The position numbers and the translations under genes were made by a program. DNA of 64,000 nt, from the NCBI RefSeq assembly GCF_001597745.1, contig NZ_LUHJ01000014.1, forward strand, positions 1 to 64,000, in the 5' to 3' direction. Numbering within the stretch: the stretch's first letter is position 1; each line of letters begins with the position of its first letter. The DNA is from Anabaena sp. 4-3. GTDB lineage: Bacteria > Cyanobacteriota > Cyanobacteriia > Cyanobacteriales > Nostocaceae. The notes under the pieces are model-generated. The model worked only from the letters and a program-made list of their open reading frames with translations, had not been told where the DNA came from and searched no databases. Positions 7,755 to 16,240 of the stretch are shown piece after piece.

Positions 7755-9467
7755 TTAGTAATGAGTACCTGTTTTGCGGTGGTTGATAGCGGTTATATCA
7801 TCTGGTTTGACGAGTTTACCGTCGTCAACTGTGGCATAGACTACCCAGTGGTCGCCACATTCCAGACGTTGGTTAACTGAACATTCTACATAAGCTAAAG
7901 CATCGTTGAGAACGGCACAACCGTTTTGTGTTTGTGTGGTGCTGAAGTTAGTAAAACGGTCTTCTCCGGGTTGGAAATTCTTGCGGAAGTGCTTCATGTA
8001 TTCGGAATGCTCGCCTTCTGGTAGAATATTGAGGACGAATTTACCACCGGGATACATCAGGGATTCGATAGCTCGTTCTTTAGCGATCGCCACTGTCAAA
8101 CCTGGAGGATTGAAGGTAGCTTGAGAAACCCAAGTACCAAGCATTCCTGTAGATACTTCGCCGTGCTTGGCTGTAATTACACAAACTGAGCCGACAATTC
8201 TACCTACAGCTTGTTCTACAGGTGTAGCTGCTTGTTGAGGTACGCGGACTTTCTTGGCTTTCTTTAAGGTTTGAGCAAAGTCTGTCCCCAGTTCTTCGCA
8301 ATACTTGAGGGTAACGTCGTCGGGTTTAAATTTGACTTTCAGGGTTTCAAAGCCAAAGCGGTATCCTGCGTCTCTCAGTTTACCTTCAATCATTTCTACC
8401 GCTTCACCACTCCAGCCATAAGAACCAAACACCCCAGCGAGTTTGTTGTTGTCACCAACTTTGAGGACAATACCCAAAGCTGTGTGAATGGGGGTAGGTG
8501 CATGACCACCAATTGTAGGTGAACCGATGAGGAAACCGTCTGCTTGTTCGATTGTAGATTGAATTTCTTCCGGGGTGGCGAATTCGCAGTTAATCGATTT
8601 GACGGCTACACCACCTTTAGTTAATCCGAGAGCGATCGCCTGTGCTAAAGTAGCAGTGTTACCATAAGCTGACGCATAAAGTAAAGCCACAGAAATTTCT
8701 CGGTTTTTCTGGGCTAAACTCCACTCAGCATAGAATTGGGTGAGTTCGATTAATCTGGTACGTACCAAAGGCCCGTGACCTACAGCATACATTCTCACCT
8801 GTAAGTCGGAGATTTTTTCCAATGCTGCTTCTACATGAACAACATGGGGAGCCATCAAACAATTGTAGTAGTAACGTTGGTCTTCTTTGAATGATTCCCA
8901 ATGATCATCAAATACTTCCGCACCGCAGATATGTGCGCCAAATAGCTTATCTGTGTAGAGAATTTGGGTTTCTTGGTCGTAGGTACAAAGTGCTTCCGGC
9001 CAACGGGGACTAGGAATAGGTAGGAACTTCAACAAATGACCCTTACCTAAATCTAAGGTTTCTTTCCCCCGCATCACCAAGATATTTAAATTGTCATCTG
9101 GGAAAGCTTGGCGTAAATTCGCCGCACTTAGAACGGAACATACAAAGGTAATTTGTGGACACAGTTCTAGTAACGCTTTCAGGGTAGCTACACGGTTAGG
9201 GCTAAAATGACCCAGGATGACATAATCCAAGTTTTTCAAATTGACCGTCTGCTGCAACGCTTGCAGATAAATAGCAGCGAAGGTTTCACCAGGTGGGTCA
9301 ATAATTGCCGTTTTATCACCTGTGATTACATAGGAGTTAGCGGTAGTACCTCTTTCTAAAGCATATTCAATTTCAAACCGCAAACGTGACCAACTACGCG
9401 CTCTGAGAACTTTGGTATTTGTACCAATGGGAAGAATTTGTACGTCACGGGGCTTGGAATCGCTCAT
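7755..9467 (-). CDS. flv1A: Flavodiiron protein Flv1 (A-type)
   Basis: A 570-residue three-module protein: metallo-beta-lactamase-like domain (about 30-250), flavodoxin domain (about 258-410, starting VALLYASAYGNTATLA) and the C-terminal flavin-reductase domain typical of cyanobacteria (about 430-570, GRIVGSVCVITAKHGEVSTGMLGTW in outline). In photosynthetic organisms Flv1 and Flv3 act together to reduce O2 to water with electrons from photosystem I, protecting against fluctuating light. The metal-ligand region reads GHFSPNR instead of the canonical HxExDH, which is the hallmark of the Flv1 class and tells it apart from the upstream neighbour. It is downstream of flv3 on the same strand with a 141-nt gap, so cotranscription is likely. 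Start MSDSKPRDVQ. Confidence 0.93.
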   Translation of the reverse strand: MSDSKPRDVQILPIGTNTKVLRARSWSRLRFEIEYALERGTTANSYVITGDKTAIIDPPGETFAAIYLQALQQTVNLKNLDYVILGHFSPNRVATLKALLELCPQITFVCSVLSAANLRQAFPDDNLNILVMRGKETLDLGKGHLLKFLPIPSPRWPEALCTYDQETQILYTDKLFGAHICGAEVFDDHWESFKEDQRYYYNCLMAPHVVHVEAALEKISDLQVRMYAVGHGPLVRTRLIELTQFYAEWSLAQKNREISVALLYASAYGNTATLAQAIALGLTKGGVAVKSINCEFATPEEIQSTIEQADGFLIGSPTIGGHAPTPIHTALGIVLKVGDNNKLAGVFGSYGWSGEAVEMIEGKLRDAGYRFGFETLKVKFKPDDVTLKYCEELGTDFAQTLKKAKKVRVPQQAATPVEQAVGRIVGSVCVITAKHGEVSTGMLGTWVSQATFNPPGLTVAIAKERAIESLMYPGGKFVLNILPEGEHSEYMKHFRKNFQPGEDRFTNFSTTQTQNGCAVLNDALAYVECSVNQRLECGDHWVVYATVDDGKLVKPDDITAINHRKTGTHY

Positions 9468-9500
9468 AATATGTTTTTTCAGGTTTGTAAAAAAATTGCC

Positions 9501-9606
9501 GGAATGGGGACTGGGGAATGGGGACTGGGGACTGGGGAATGGGGACTGGGAAAGAATTTCTCCCTCATCTCCCTCATCCCCCTACTCCCTCATCCCCCTA
9601 CTCCCC
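9501..9606. repeat. G-rich and C-rich tandem repeats between flv3 and flv1
   Basis: Positions 9501-9551 carry repeated GGGGACTGGGGAATGGGG units and 9560-9606 carry CTCCCTCATCCCCC-type units. GGGGACTGG repeats of this kind also occur at 4200-4222, 31688-31720 and 54930-54965. They fill almost the whole flv3-flv1 spacer, and four or more G-tracts with short loops make the plus strand capable of forming a G-quadruplex. Confidence 0.8.
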
Positions 9607-9608
9607 TT

Positions 9609-11348
9609 TTAGTAGTAATTACCTACCTTGCGGTGACGTACTGCGGTGAGTCCATCGGGTTTGGAAACTCGACCATCTTGGACGGTGCAGTATAACAGCC
9701 AGTGGTCGCTACATTCCATACTGCTTTGAACTTCGCATTCCATGTATGCTAAAGCGTCTGTAAGGATAGGAGAGCCATTTTTGGCGGTTTGGGTTCTGAC
9801 TCCGGCAAAGCGGTCAGCACCGGGCAGCAAACGCTTGAGGAAGTGTTTTTTGAGTTCTTGGTAGTTGCCTTCTTCGAGGACGTTGAGAACGAAGCGATCG
9901 CCTATTTGCATGAAGCTATCAATGGCGCGGTCTTTGGCGACTGCAATGGTGAATCCTAATGGTTGCAAACTCGCCTGTGCTACCCAAGAAGCTAACATTG
10001 CACTGCTGACATCGCCTTTTTTGGCGGTGACAATGTACAAGCCGTTGCTAATTCGTCCCAATGCCTTTTCCATGTTGACATCGAGAGTCTTGAGTTGCTT
10101 AATGTTGCGTTGCCGTGTTAACAATTGACCTAAGTCGATACCAGCTTCTGTACACATTTGGTAGGTGGAAGGGGCTGGTACATCTTTAATGCGAATGGCT
10201 GGGAAGGCTTCTTTTACACCCAGGTCAATAAATTTGCGGCGCAGTGTATCAATAGGTTCGTCGTCGCCACCGAAGCACTCAAACAAGCCTACTACTTGCT
10301 TATCTTTAGCAACTGCTAATAGTGAACTAATCCCAGCTTGAGCCGCAACGGAAGTAGTAGGAGGCATACCGATAATTAAACCAGATGCTCTACCTGCTAG
10401 TTCTTGAATTTCTTGAATTTCGGCGGTGCTGAGGTCGATAAATTCTGTACCCACCCCGGTTTTTTGGATACCTTCGGCAATGGCTTGACCGAGGCGATCG
10501 CTATATCCATAATCGGAGGCGTAGAATATGCCTACAGTGGTTTCTGTTTTGGCTTGTCTTTGACTCCAATTTTGGTAGCACTCAGTTAATACGTCTAGGT
10601 GATGGTATAATAAGGGCCCGTGACCATTGGCAATAATGTTAATTTTGCCCAGTTCACTCATGCGCTTCATGGCGTTGAGCAGAGAACGAGCGTTAGGCCC
10701 CATGAGGCAGTCGTAGTAAAATCTAAAATCAGCTTCAATCGCTTCTAAGTCTTCGTCAAAGGTGCGATCGTCGCAGAAGTGCATCCCAAACGCATCACAG
10801 GTATAGAGGGTTTGGGTTTTGCGGTCATAACTAAAGATGGTATCAGGCCAGTGGAGGTTAGGAGCACTGACGAATTCGATGACATGACCTTTACCAATAT
10901 CGATGCGATCGCCACTTTTGACAATCCGTTTAGAAAATGGCTCGTGTACCAAACCTTCTAAAAATTGCAAGGCAATTTTAGAAGCTAAAACAGTCGCTCT
11001 TGGTGCTAATTGCAGCACATCTTCCACCAAACCGCTATGGTCTGGTTCTGTATGACTGACAATAATGTAATCAATAGTCTTGGGGTTTACGAGACTTTTT
11101 AGTGTATCTAAATAAAGTTGGCTAAACTTCTGGTGGGAAGTATCGACTAAAACAGTTTGTTCGCCCCGAATGAGATAGGAATTATAAGTCGTACCGTTTT
11201 GTAGTCCGAATTCAATATCGAAGCGATCGCGATCCCAGTCTAGACAGCGAATCGCCGTAGTATTAGGGGCAATTTCTACAGTTTGGACAGTTAGCCGATG
11301 CTGAACATTTTCTGCTTGGGCGTAGCCGGTCGTAGACATCGCTGCCAT
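9609..11348 (-). CDS. flv3A: Flavodiiron protein Flv3 (A-type)
   Basis: Three modules as in Flv1: metallo-beta-lactamase-like diiron domain with the canonical ligand motif HTEPDHSG, flavodoxin domain (TVGIFYASDYGYSDRLG) and C-terminal flavin reductase (GLYIVTAKKGDVSSAMLASW). The intact diiron ligands identify it as Flv3 rather than Flv1. With Flv1 it catalyses light-driven reduction of O2 to water downstream of photosystem I. The open frame reaches a TTG at 11372, but the ATG at 11348 (MAAMSTTGYAQAENV) has GGAG about 12 nt upstream and gives 579 residues, a normal length, so I use it. First gene of the flv3-flv1 unit. Confidence 0.93.
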   Translation of the reverse strand: MAAMSTTGYAQAENVQHRLTVQTVEIAPNTTAIRCLDWDRDRFDIEFGLQNGTTYNSYLIRGEQTVLVDTSHQKFSQLYLDTLKSLVNPKTIDYIIVSHTEPDHSGLVEDVLQLAPRATVLASKIALQFLEGLVHEPFSKRIVKSGDRIDIGKGHVIEFVSAPNLHWPDTIFSYDRKTQTLYTCDAFGMHFCDDRTFDEDLEAIEADFRFYYDCLMGPNARSLLNAMKRMSELGKINIIANGHGPLLYHHLDVLTECYQNWSQRQAKTETTVGIFYASDYGYSDRLGQAIAEGIQKTGVGTEFIDLSTAEIQEIQELAGRASGLIIGMPPTTSVAAQAGISSLLAVAKDKQVVGLFECFGGDDEPIDTLRRKFIDLGVKEAFPAIRIKDVPAPSTYQMCTEAGIDLGQLLTRQRNIKQLKTLDVNMEKALGRISNGLYIVTAKKGDVSSAMLASWVAQASLQPLGFTIAVAKDRAIDSFMQIGDRFVLNVLEEGNYQELKKHFLKRLLPGADRFAGVRTQTAKNGSPILTDALAYMECEVQSSMECSDHWLLYCTVQDGRVSKPDGLTAVRHRKVGNYY

Positions 11349-11702
11349 TATTTTTTTAGTCTCCGAGTGCAAATAAACAGTATTGTTTCTCTGCCCCCCA
11401 TTGTGCCGCCAACTGTCATTTCAAGTTGTAATAAAAACGATATTTCCCCAAATTCAACTTGTAACAATTATTGCTATTTTTTGGAGTCTTTTTTAACCCT
11501 AAAACTCTCGGAATTTATTGGTAAATATAAACGTATCAAATTTTAAATATTGATATTTGTTCGCATATTTTTACATCCATCACATATCATACATAACTTC
11601 TTATAATTAGGCACTTTTTCGTTACAAAACGCATATATTACAACCGATTTATAAGTATAAAAAAATGACTAATGACTAATGACTAATGACTAACCAAAAC
11701 AA
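11349..11702. other. flv3 upstream region with heptad repeats
   Basis: AT-rich promoter region of the flv3-flv1 unit. It ends in four copies of the heptad ATGACTA at 11665-11693, a repeat also seen at 16206-16240 and near 38690. No gene is visible. Confidence 0.6.
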
Positions 11703-11724
11703 AATCCACCTAAAATTAGGTGGA
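11703..11724 (-). terminator. ssrA terminator
   Basis: Stem TCCACC/GGTGGA with extension through TAA/TTA, followed on the minus strand by ATTTTGTTTT. It lies about 18 nt past the tmRNA 3' end, as expected of an intrinsic terminator. Confidence 0.75.
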
Positions 11725-11742
11725 CTTGTTAAGTATATTTAG

Positions 11743-12131
11743 TGGATCCGAGCAGAGTCGAACTGCTGTCCAAATTGGGTATTGACCCCCCGCTCATTCA
11801 CAGGTTTAGCCTTTCTGACCCTCAAGGCGGGAATCGTTCATTATCCCGAACGTAGGATACTCTGATTAAGTCTTAGCTAGCAAGTCAACCAGAGAATACT
11901 TGCTAGGGCATCCGTTGGGGGTTGGTCTTTAATCCTTAACGGAGTCAGACTAAAGACGCTCGAATCTGTGAGAGATTATTAGGCAACTGCTACAGTAGCA
12001 GGCTTACGAGCAAATTTTACGATGTTATTCGCATTTACTTTTTTTTGAGCCTTGGATTTGCGAGAGATGACTCACTCTCGACCTGAATCACAGAGCAGCG
12101 TTCGCCAACCTGTCGAAACCGTTACGGACCC
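11743..12131 (-). ncRNA. ssrA: Transfer-messenger RNA
   Basis: The 5' end GGGTCCGTAACGG pairs with the 3' end CGGATCC to form the tRNA-like acceptor. The 3' part has the T-arm GGTTCGACTC-type sequence in outline (GTTCGACTCTGCTCGGATCC region) and discriminator A, with no encoded CCA. The tag frame read from the minus strand is GCG AAT AAC ATC GTA..., giving ANNIVKFARKPATVAVA and then TAA. The start and the FARK core match tags known from filamentous cyanobacteria. tmRNA rescues stalled ribosomes together with SmpB and marks the unfinished protein for proteolysis. It is one-piece (not permuted), about 389 nt. A terminator hairpin follows at 11703-11724. Confidence 0.95.
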
Positions 12132-12623
12132 ATGTGCTTCATAGTTTTATTATAGTGTGCCGTTTTGGAAGTTGACAACCAAAAAGTATAGTTATGTGAA
12201 TTTATATCTTGCACCATTCTCAACCCCCGTAGGGCGATGCACTGCCACCAATGTCAAAATGAGGGTTTGAGCGAATTTTTAGCAATGCCCACCTTCACCG
12301 TAGGCTGGGCATTGCCCCAAGGTAAAAATTAGGGCTTTAGCGGATTTTTAGGATTGCCCACCTTAATTTAATTGTAATCTAAGAGAATTTTGGAAAAATA
12401 TTGCTATTAACACCAAATTCTTTCAAACCTCTCCCTAACCCTCTCCTACGAGGAGAGGGAAAAGGAAAAACGAGTATTACAGAAATCAAGCTGTAAATGT
12501 AGAGACGTTGCATGCAACGTCTCTACTTTCATATCTTTCCAAACATCTTTTAAGATGCAAGCAAATAAATTTTTGGCATAAATTAGGGATAGGAAAAATA
12601 TTGTATAGCCTGGTGCTATAGCC
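12132..12623. repeat. Intergenic repeats between ssrA and a Uma2 gene
   Basis: A direct repeat of about 34 nt at 12262-12295 and 12331-12364 (both ending GCCCACCTT, separated by a GGCATTGCCC stretch). A perfect 28-nt palindrome lies at 12499-12526 (half-site GTAGAGACGTTGCA). A CTCTCCCTAACCCTCTCC-type tract is at about 12425-12450. No gene is seen. The GGCAATGCCCACC motif recurs near 33.8 kb. Confidence 0.7.
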
Positions 12624-13262
12624 ATGACTAGCCAGACTCTGATTCAACCGGAAGAAATAGTTCATTTATCAGGTATCAGTTGGCATACCTATGAGAGTTT
12701 GCTAAATGAACTCAGTACCAGCCGCCGTTTGCGTCTGACTTATTACCGGGGTAATTTAGAAATTATGCTTCCTTCACCTGAACACGAAAGTTACAAAAAA
12801 GTCTTAGGTCGATTTGTGGAAACTTTAGCTGAAGAATTAGAAGTGAGAATTAAACCGCTTGGTTCTACTACTTTCAAACAACCAGAACTGAGTGGTGCAG
12901 AACCAGATGAATCCTTTTATTGTAAAAATATCAATTTCATCAAAGGTAAAAAAAGAATTAATTTACAACAAGATCCACCACCTGACTTAGTTATAGAAGT
13001 TGATATTACTAGCAGTTCCAAAGACCGCTTGACTATTTATGCAGAAATGGGTGTGCCGGAAATTTGGCGATACAATGGTCAATTATTTACTATCAATATT
13101 TTAGAAAATGGTCAATATAAGGTTGTTGATGAAAGTTTAGCTTTTCCAAATTTACCTTTGACCGAGATATCTAACTTTTTATCGCAGGTTGGAGAAAAGG
13201 ATTATTTAGATTTAATTCAAGAATTTAGAAATTGGGTCAGAAGTAAAATTACGGCTTGCTGA
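12624..13262 (+). CDS. Uma2 family (DUF820) endonuclease-like protein
   Basis: A 212-residue protein of the Uma2/DUF820 family, greatly expanded in cyanobacteria and carrying a PD-(D/E)XK nuclease-like fold. Visible family features are the N-terminal YRGNLEIMLPSPEHE, the acidic core PPDLVIEVDITSSSKDR and MGVPEIWRY near the C-terminus. Cellular role and substrate are unknown; membership of the nuclease superfamily comes from the family description and no activity can be read here. The start ATG (MTSQTLIQPEEI) is clear. It sits alone between repeat-rich spacers just upstream of the RT gene. Confidence 0.82.
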   Translation: MTSQTLIQPEEIVHLSGISWHTYESLLNELSTSRRLRLTYYRGNLEIMLPSPEHESYKKVLGRFVETLAEELEVRIKPLGSTTFKQPELSGAEPDESFYCKNINFIKGKKRINLQQDPPPDLVIEVDITSSSKDRLTIYAEMGVPEIWRYNGQLFTINILENGQYKVVDESLAFPNLPLTEISNFLSQVGEKDYLDLIQEFRNWVRSKITAC

Positions 13263-13499
13263 ATATATTTTGGATAGCTATAGTGTAGCTAACCTGATAG
13301 TTTTCAATCCTTAAATTTTACGGGTTGCGTCCGACCATTGTTATGCTTCTGCCTTTGGGAAATTTGCATGAGCAACCGAAGTGCTTCATTAGCATATTCG
13401 CTTATGGGGAAGTACGGACGGCAATTCTGGCGTAAATCAATTTTTTTGAGAAGAACTTGGTATTCTATTAAATAGAAATAACATTTTGCCTAAAAAATA
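13263..13499 (+). other. Leader region of the reverse transcriptase gene with long-range pairing
   Basis: The 237 nt ahead of the RT gene. TTGCGTCCG (13325-13333) can pair with CGGACGGCAA (13425-13434) with a single bulged G, enclosing about 90 nt, and GGTTGC (13324-13328 area) can alternatively pair with GCAACC (13372-13377). This could be a structured RNA, as several defence RTs use an upstream noncoding RNA. The minus strand is also open here (13304-13489, no start codon), so a decayed gene fragment is the competing reading. Confidence 0.35.
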
Positions 13500-14972
13500 A
13501 TGACCAACACCAATAGCCCGTTAACCAACTTTATTCTTAATGATGTAAGAAGAACATTATTTCCATTGAACATTACTACATTTATTGCTCAATATGCTCA
13601 GAGAGGACTTGAAGAGTATATTCAAAAAATTTATGCAAAGGAAGAAAATTTTAATCCGCAGACTAGAGTTTATGCAGACAAGCCTAATAGAACTATTAGA
13701 CGGACTTTAAAGCTAGATCCAATTGCCGAGTGGTATATATATTCTATTGTGTACAAATATAGAAGAAAATTTCGACAATTCACAACAGATCGTGTAAGTG
13801 TTTATGGTTATACTTTTAAAGATGGTAATCCAACGCCAGGTAGAGAATCTTATAGGAATTTTAAGAGGGAATATTACAATTGCCGAGATCAGTTTAGATA
13901 CTCGATGCAATTGGATATTGTTAATTATTTTAACAGTATTTATCATCATGATCTTCACCACTGGTTTACAAGATTAGAAATTGACAATGATGATGCTGAG
14001 GTGCTTGGCCAGTTCTTGCGTGAAATCAATTCAGGTCGTTCTATAGACTGTTTACCACAAGGGATATATCCATGCAAAATGATAGGAAACTCTTATTTAC
14101 AATATATTGACGTTAATAGTAGTTTACGCTCTCAACGTTATTTAAGATTTATGGATGATTTTGTGTTGTTTGACAACAATCAATCTGTTCTTTATGAAGA
14201 TTTATATAAAATCCAAATTTTATTGGGAAATAAGGGTTTATCAATTAGTGAGGCAAAACTAAAACTTCCTGTTGAAGTAGATAATTCTAATTACATAGAT
14301 ATTGATAATGTAAAAATTGATCTCCTAACGATTCGTGAGAAGTTATTACAAGATTATGATGATATAGAACAAGATGATCAAATTCATGATGTTGCGCTTA
14401 CTGAAGAACAAAGAGATTTTCTTTTAGAAATTTTGAATAACGATCATATTGAAGAAGAAGATGTTGAACTTGTGCTTATATTGATGCGCGACAGTTGGGA
14501 ATATGCTTTGGATAAAGTTGCTAATATAGCGTTTGAATATCCAAACTTAGCAAAAAGTGCCTATAATTTTTTTCAATATGTTGACGATAAAAATAGTGTA
14601 ACTCAGATTATTTTAGATAGAGTCCGAACAGGTGAACATTTAACAGAATATCAATTGTTTTGGATGGCTAAAATGTGCGAGGACTTCTTAATAGAAACAC
14701 GATTTATTGGAGAGCTTTTACATACCCTGTATGAGCATCGTTCCGCAACTGACATATCACGCGCTAAAATACTTGAAATACAAAGCGGACGCTATGGATT
14801 GCCTGAACTTAGAGAAAAAGTTTTGAGAGATGGATCTTCAACATGGTTATCTTGGTGTTCTGCTATTGGCTCAAAATCCGAAGTTAAGTCACGTAGAAAT
14901 CAATATTTAAAATATTTCCAGAAAGCTTCTAGTGTGAACAGGATAGTTGGATCTGCAATTTTTGACTTGTAG
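13500..14972 (+). CDS. Reverse transcriptase of the unknown-group/abortive-infection type (candidate antiphage DRT)
   Basis: A 490-residue stand-alone RT. Motif A: MQLDIVNYFNSIYHHDL (D139). Motif B: GRSIDCLPQGIYP (Q187-G188). Motif C: YLRFMDDFVLF (F217-M-D-D220). The N-terminal region has RRTLKLDPIAEWYIY and YGYTF, as in palm/finger segments of Abi-type RTs. Residues 260-490 hold no recognisable nuclease, maturase or HNH domain but read as a helical, acidic, possibly repeat-like domain, which resembles the RT-plus-alpha-helical-repeat layout of AbiA-like or DRT proteins. The intact catalytic Asp residues imply an active polymerase. The gene is AT-rich compared with neighbouring housekeeping genes, suggesting transfer. 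No cas1, msr/msd or group II intron features are seen. Subgroup assignment is inference. Confidence 0.8.
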   Translation: MTNTNSPLTNFILNDVRRTLFPLNITTFIAQYAQRGLEEYIQKIYAKEENFNPQTRVYADKPNRTIRRTLKLDPIAEWYIYSIVYKYRRKFRQFTTDRVSVYGYTFKDGNPTPGRESYRNFKREYYNCRDQFRYSMQLDIVNYFNSIYHHDLHHWFTRLEIDNDDAEVLGQFLREINSGRSIDCLPQGIYPCKMIGNSYLQYIDVNSSLRSQRYLRFMDDFVLFDNNQSVLYEDLYKIQILLGNKGLSISEAKLKLPVEVDNSNYIDIDNVKIDLLTIREKLLQDYDDIEQDDQIHDVALTEEQRDFLLEILNNDHIEEEDVELVLILMRDSWEYALDKVANIAFEYPNLAKSAYNFFQYVDDKNSVTQIILDRVRTGEHLTEYQLFWMAKMCEDFLIETRFIGELLHTLYEHRSATDISRAKILEIQSGRYGLPELREKVLRDGSSTWLSWCSAIGSKSEVKSRRNQYLKYFQKASSVNRIVGSAIFDL

Positions 14973-15121
14973 TTTCACTGTTTCTTGTGCAAAGAACTGA
15001 TTGGGATTTAGACTAATCGGTGGCTGAATGCTTTACCATAGCTGCTTTCACTCCAATGTCGTGATAGTTCAATATACTGACTCCTAAGCAAACCAAAACT
15101 AAAATCTAATCACCGAAAACA

Positions 15122-15169
15122 CAAATAGCTAATCGCTAGTTTTAAACTCACCAGCAATTAGCTATTTTG
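15122..15169 (-). terminator. Terminator of the ATP synthase cluster
   Basis: A long imperfect stem (AATAGCTAATTGCTGGT with ACTAGCGATTAGCTATT, two G-T pairs) around loop GAGTTTAAA, followed on the minus strand by a T-rich stretch. It lies about 25 nt beyond the gamma-subunit stop codon. Confidence 0.7.
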
Positions 15170-15193
15170 TTACAGCTAGCAATTGTCTATTCC

Positions 15194-16141
15194 CTAACCT
15201 AATGCTTCTGCACCACCAACAACCTCTAGGAGTTCCTGGGTAATTGCGGCTTGGCGGGCTTTGTTGTAAGACAATGATAGGGACTTAATTAATTCACCGG
15301 CGTTGTCGCTGGCGTTGCTCATCGCTGTCATCCGCGCTGCTAGTTCACTAGCCGCAGATTCTTGCAATGCCCGCAAGAGTTGGTTACTCAAATACAATGG
15401 CAGCAAGGAATCCAGAATTTGTACTGGGTCTTGCTCAAAAATCATATCACGGGGCAAAGGCCGAACTTGGTTAGTAACTGTCTGCCGTTCAACTTCAAAT
15501 TGACCGCCACGGGTTGTTAAGCGGAAAATTTCGTCATCGGCTGCTTCTAAACCTTGGGGGTCAAGAGGTAGCAAAGTTTGCACTACAGGACGAGAACTTA
15601 CCAAGGAGACGAAGCGAGTATAAACTAACTCGATGCGGTCTACTTTCTCTGAGAGGAACAAAGACAGCAATTCATCAGCAATCTTTGTTGCTTCTTCGGC
15701 GGTGGGGATTTGTTCTAAACCACTGTAGGTAGCATCAATCGGCTGATCACGGCGTTGGAAGTATTGAGTCGCTTTACGTCCAACAATGACGAAGGTGTAA
15801 TCTAAACCTTCGGCTTTCAGTTCCTTAGCACGGTTTTCGGCGCGACGGATGACGTTGGTGTTGTAACCACCACACAGACCTCTGTCACCGGAAATTACCA
15901 GCAAACCGACTGATTTAACTTCGCGTTTTTTCAGTAGGGGTAGGTCTACGTCTTCAAACCGCAACCGGGTTTGTAAGCCATACAAAACTTGTGCTAAACG
16001 GTCAGCAAAGGGACGGGTGGCGATTACTTGCTCTTGGGCGCGACGTACTCTAGCCGCAGCCACTAGCCGCATAGCTTCTGTGATTTTTTTGGTGTTTTTG
16101 ACCGACTGAATGCGATCGCGTATTGCTTTAAGGTTAGGCAT
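15194..16141 (-). CDS. atpG: ATP synthase F1 gamma subunit
   Basis: Central rotor stalk of F1. The conserved start [24 protein letters not shown] sets the true start at 16141 (315 aa); the open frame extends 16 codons further upstream without homology. Other typical segments are [16 protein letters not shown] and a C-terminal helix ending [11 protein letters not shown]. As expected for cyanobacteria there is an insertion (about residues 195-235, [20 protein letters not shown]) in the place of the chloroplast regulatory loop, without the thioredoxin-target cysteine pair. Last gene of the atp cluster. In cyanobacterial naming this is often atpC. Confidence 0.96.
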   Translation of the reverse strand: MPNLKAIRDRIQSVKNTKKITEAMRLVAAARVRRAQEQVIATRPFADRLAQVLYGLQTRLRFEDVDLPLLKKREVKSVGLLVISGDRGLCGGYNTNVIRRAENRAKELKAEGLDYTFVIVGRKATQYFQRRDQPIDATYSGLEQIPTAEEATKIADELLSLFLSEKVDRIELVYTRFVSLVSSRPVVQTLLPLDPQGLEAADDEIFRLTTRGGQFEVERQTVTNQVRPLPRDMIFEQDPVQILDSLLPLYLSNQLLRALQESAASELAARMTAMSNASDNAGELIKSLSLSYNKARQAAITQELLEVVGGAEALG

Positions 16142-16205
16142 ATTCTTAAGTTCTGAGTCCTTAGTCAATAGCCAACAGTCAGCAGCCAATAGCCATTAAT
16201 GTATT

Positions 16206-16240
16206 TACTAATGACTAATGACTAATGACTATTGACTAAC
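16206..16240. repeat. Heptad tandem repeat (ACTAATG)
   Basis: Four to five copies of ACTAATG lie between the alpha- and gamma-subunit genes. The identical heptad occurs at 11665-11693 and near 38690. It belongs to the short tandemly repeated sequences common in heterocystous cyanobacteria. Confidence 0.85.

Noticed and set aside
7755-11372. Beta-lactamase or glyoxalase annotation from the metallo-beta-lactamase domain
   Set aside because: Both proteins continue into flavodoxin and flavin-reductase domains, the three-module flavodiiron architecture.
11665-11693. Possible CRISPR-like array from repeated ATGACTA units
   Set aside because: The repeats are directly adjacent heptads without spacers, like similar tandems at 16206, 43051, 48017 and 63141.
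13500-14972. RT as a retron or group II intron enzyme
   Set aside because: No msr/msd-type inverted repeats beside it, no maturase or HNH domain, and motif C is FMDD rather than the usual YADD. The Abi/unknown-group layout fits better.
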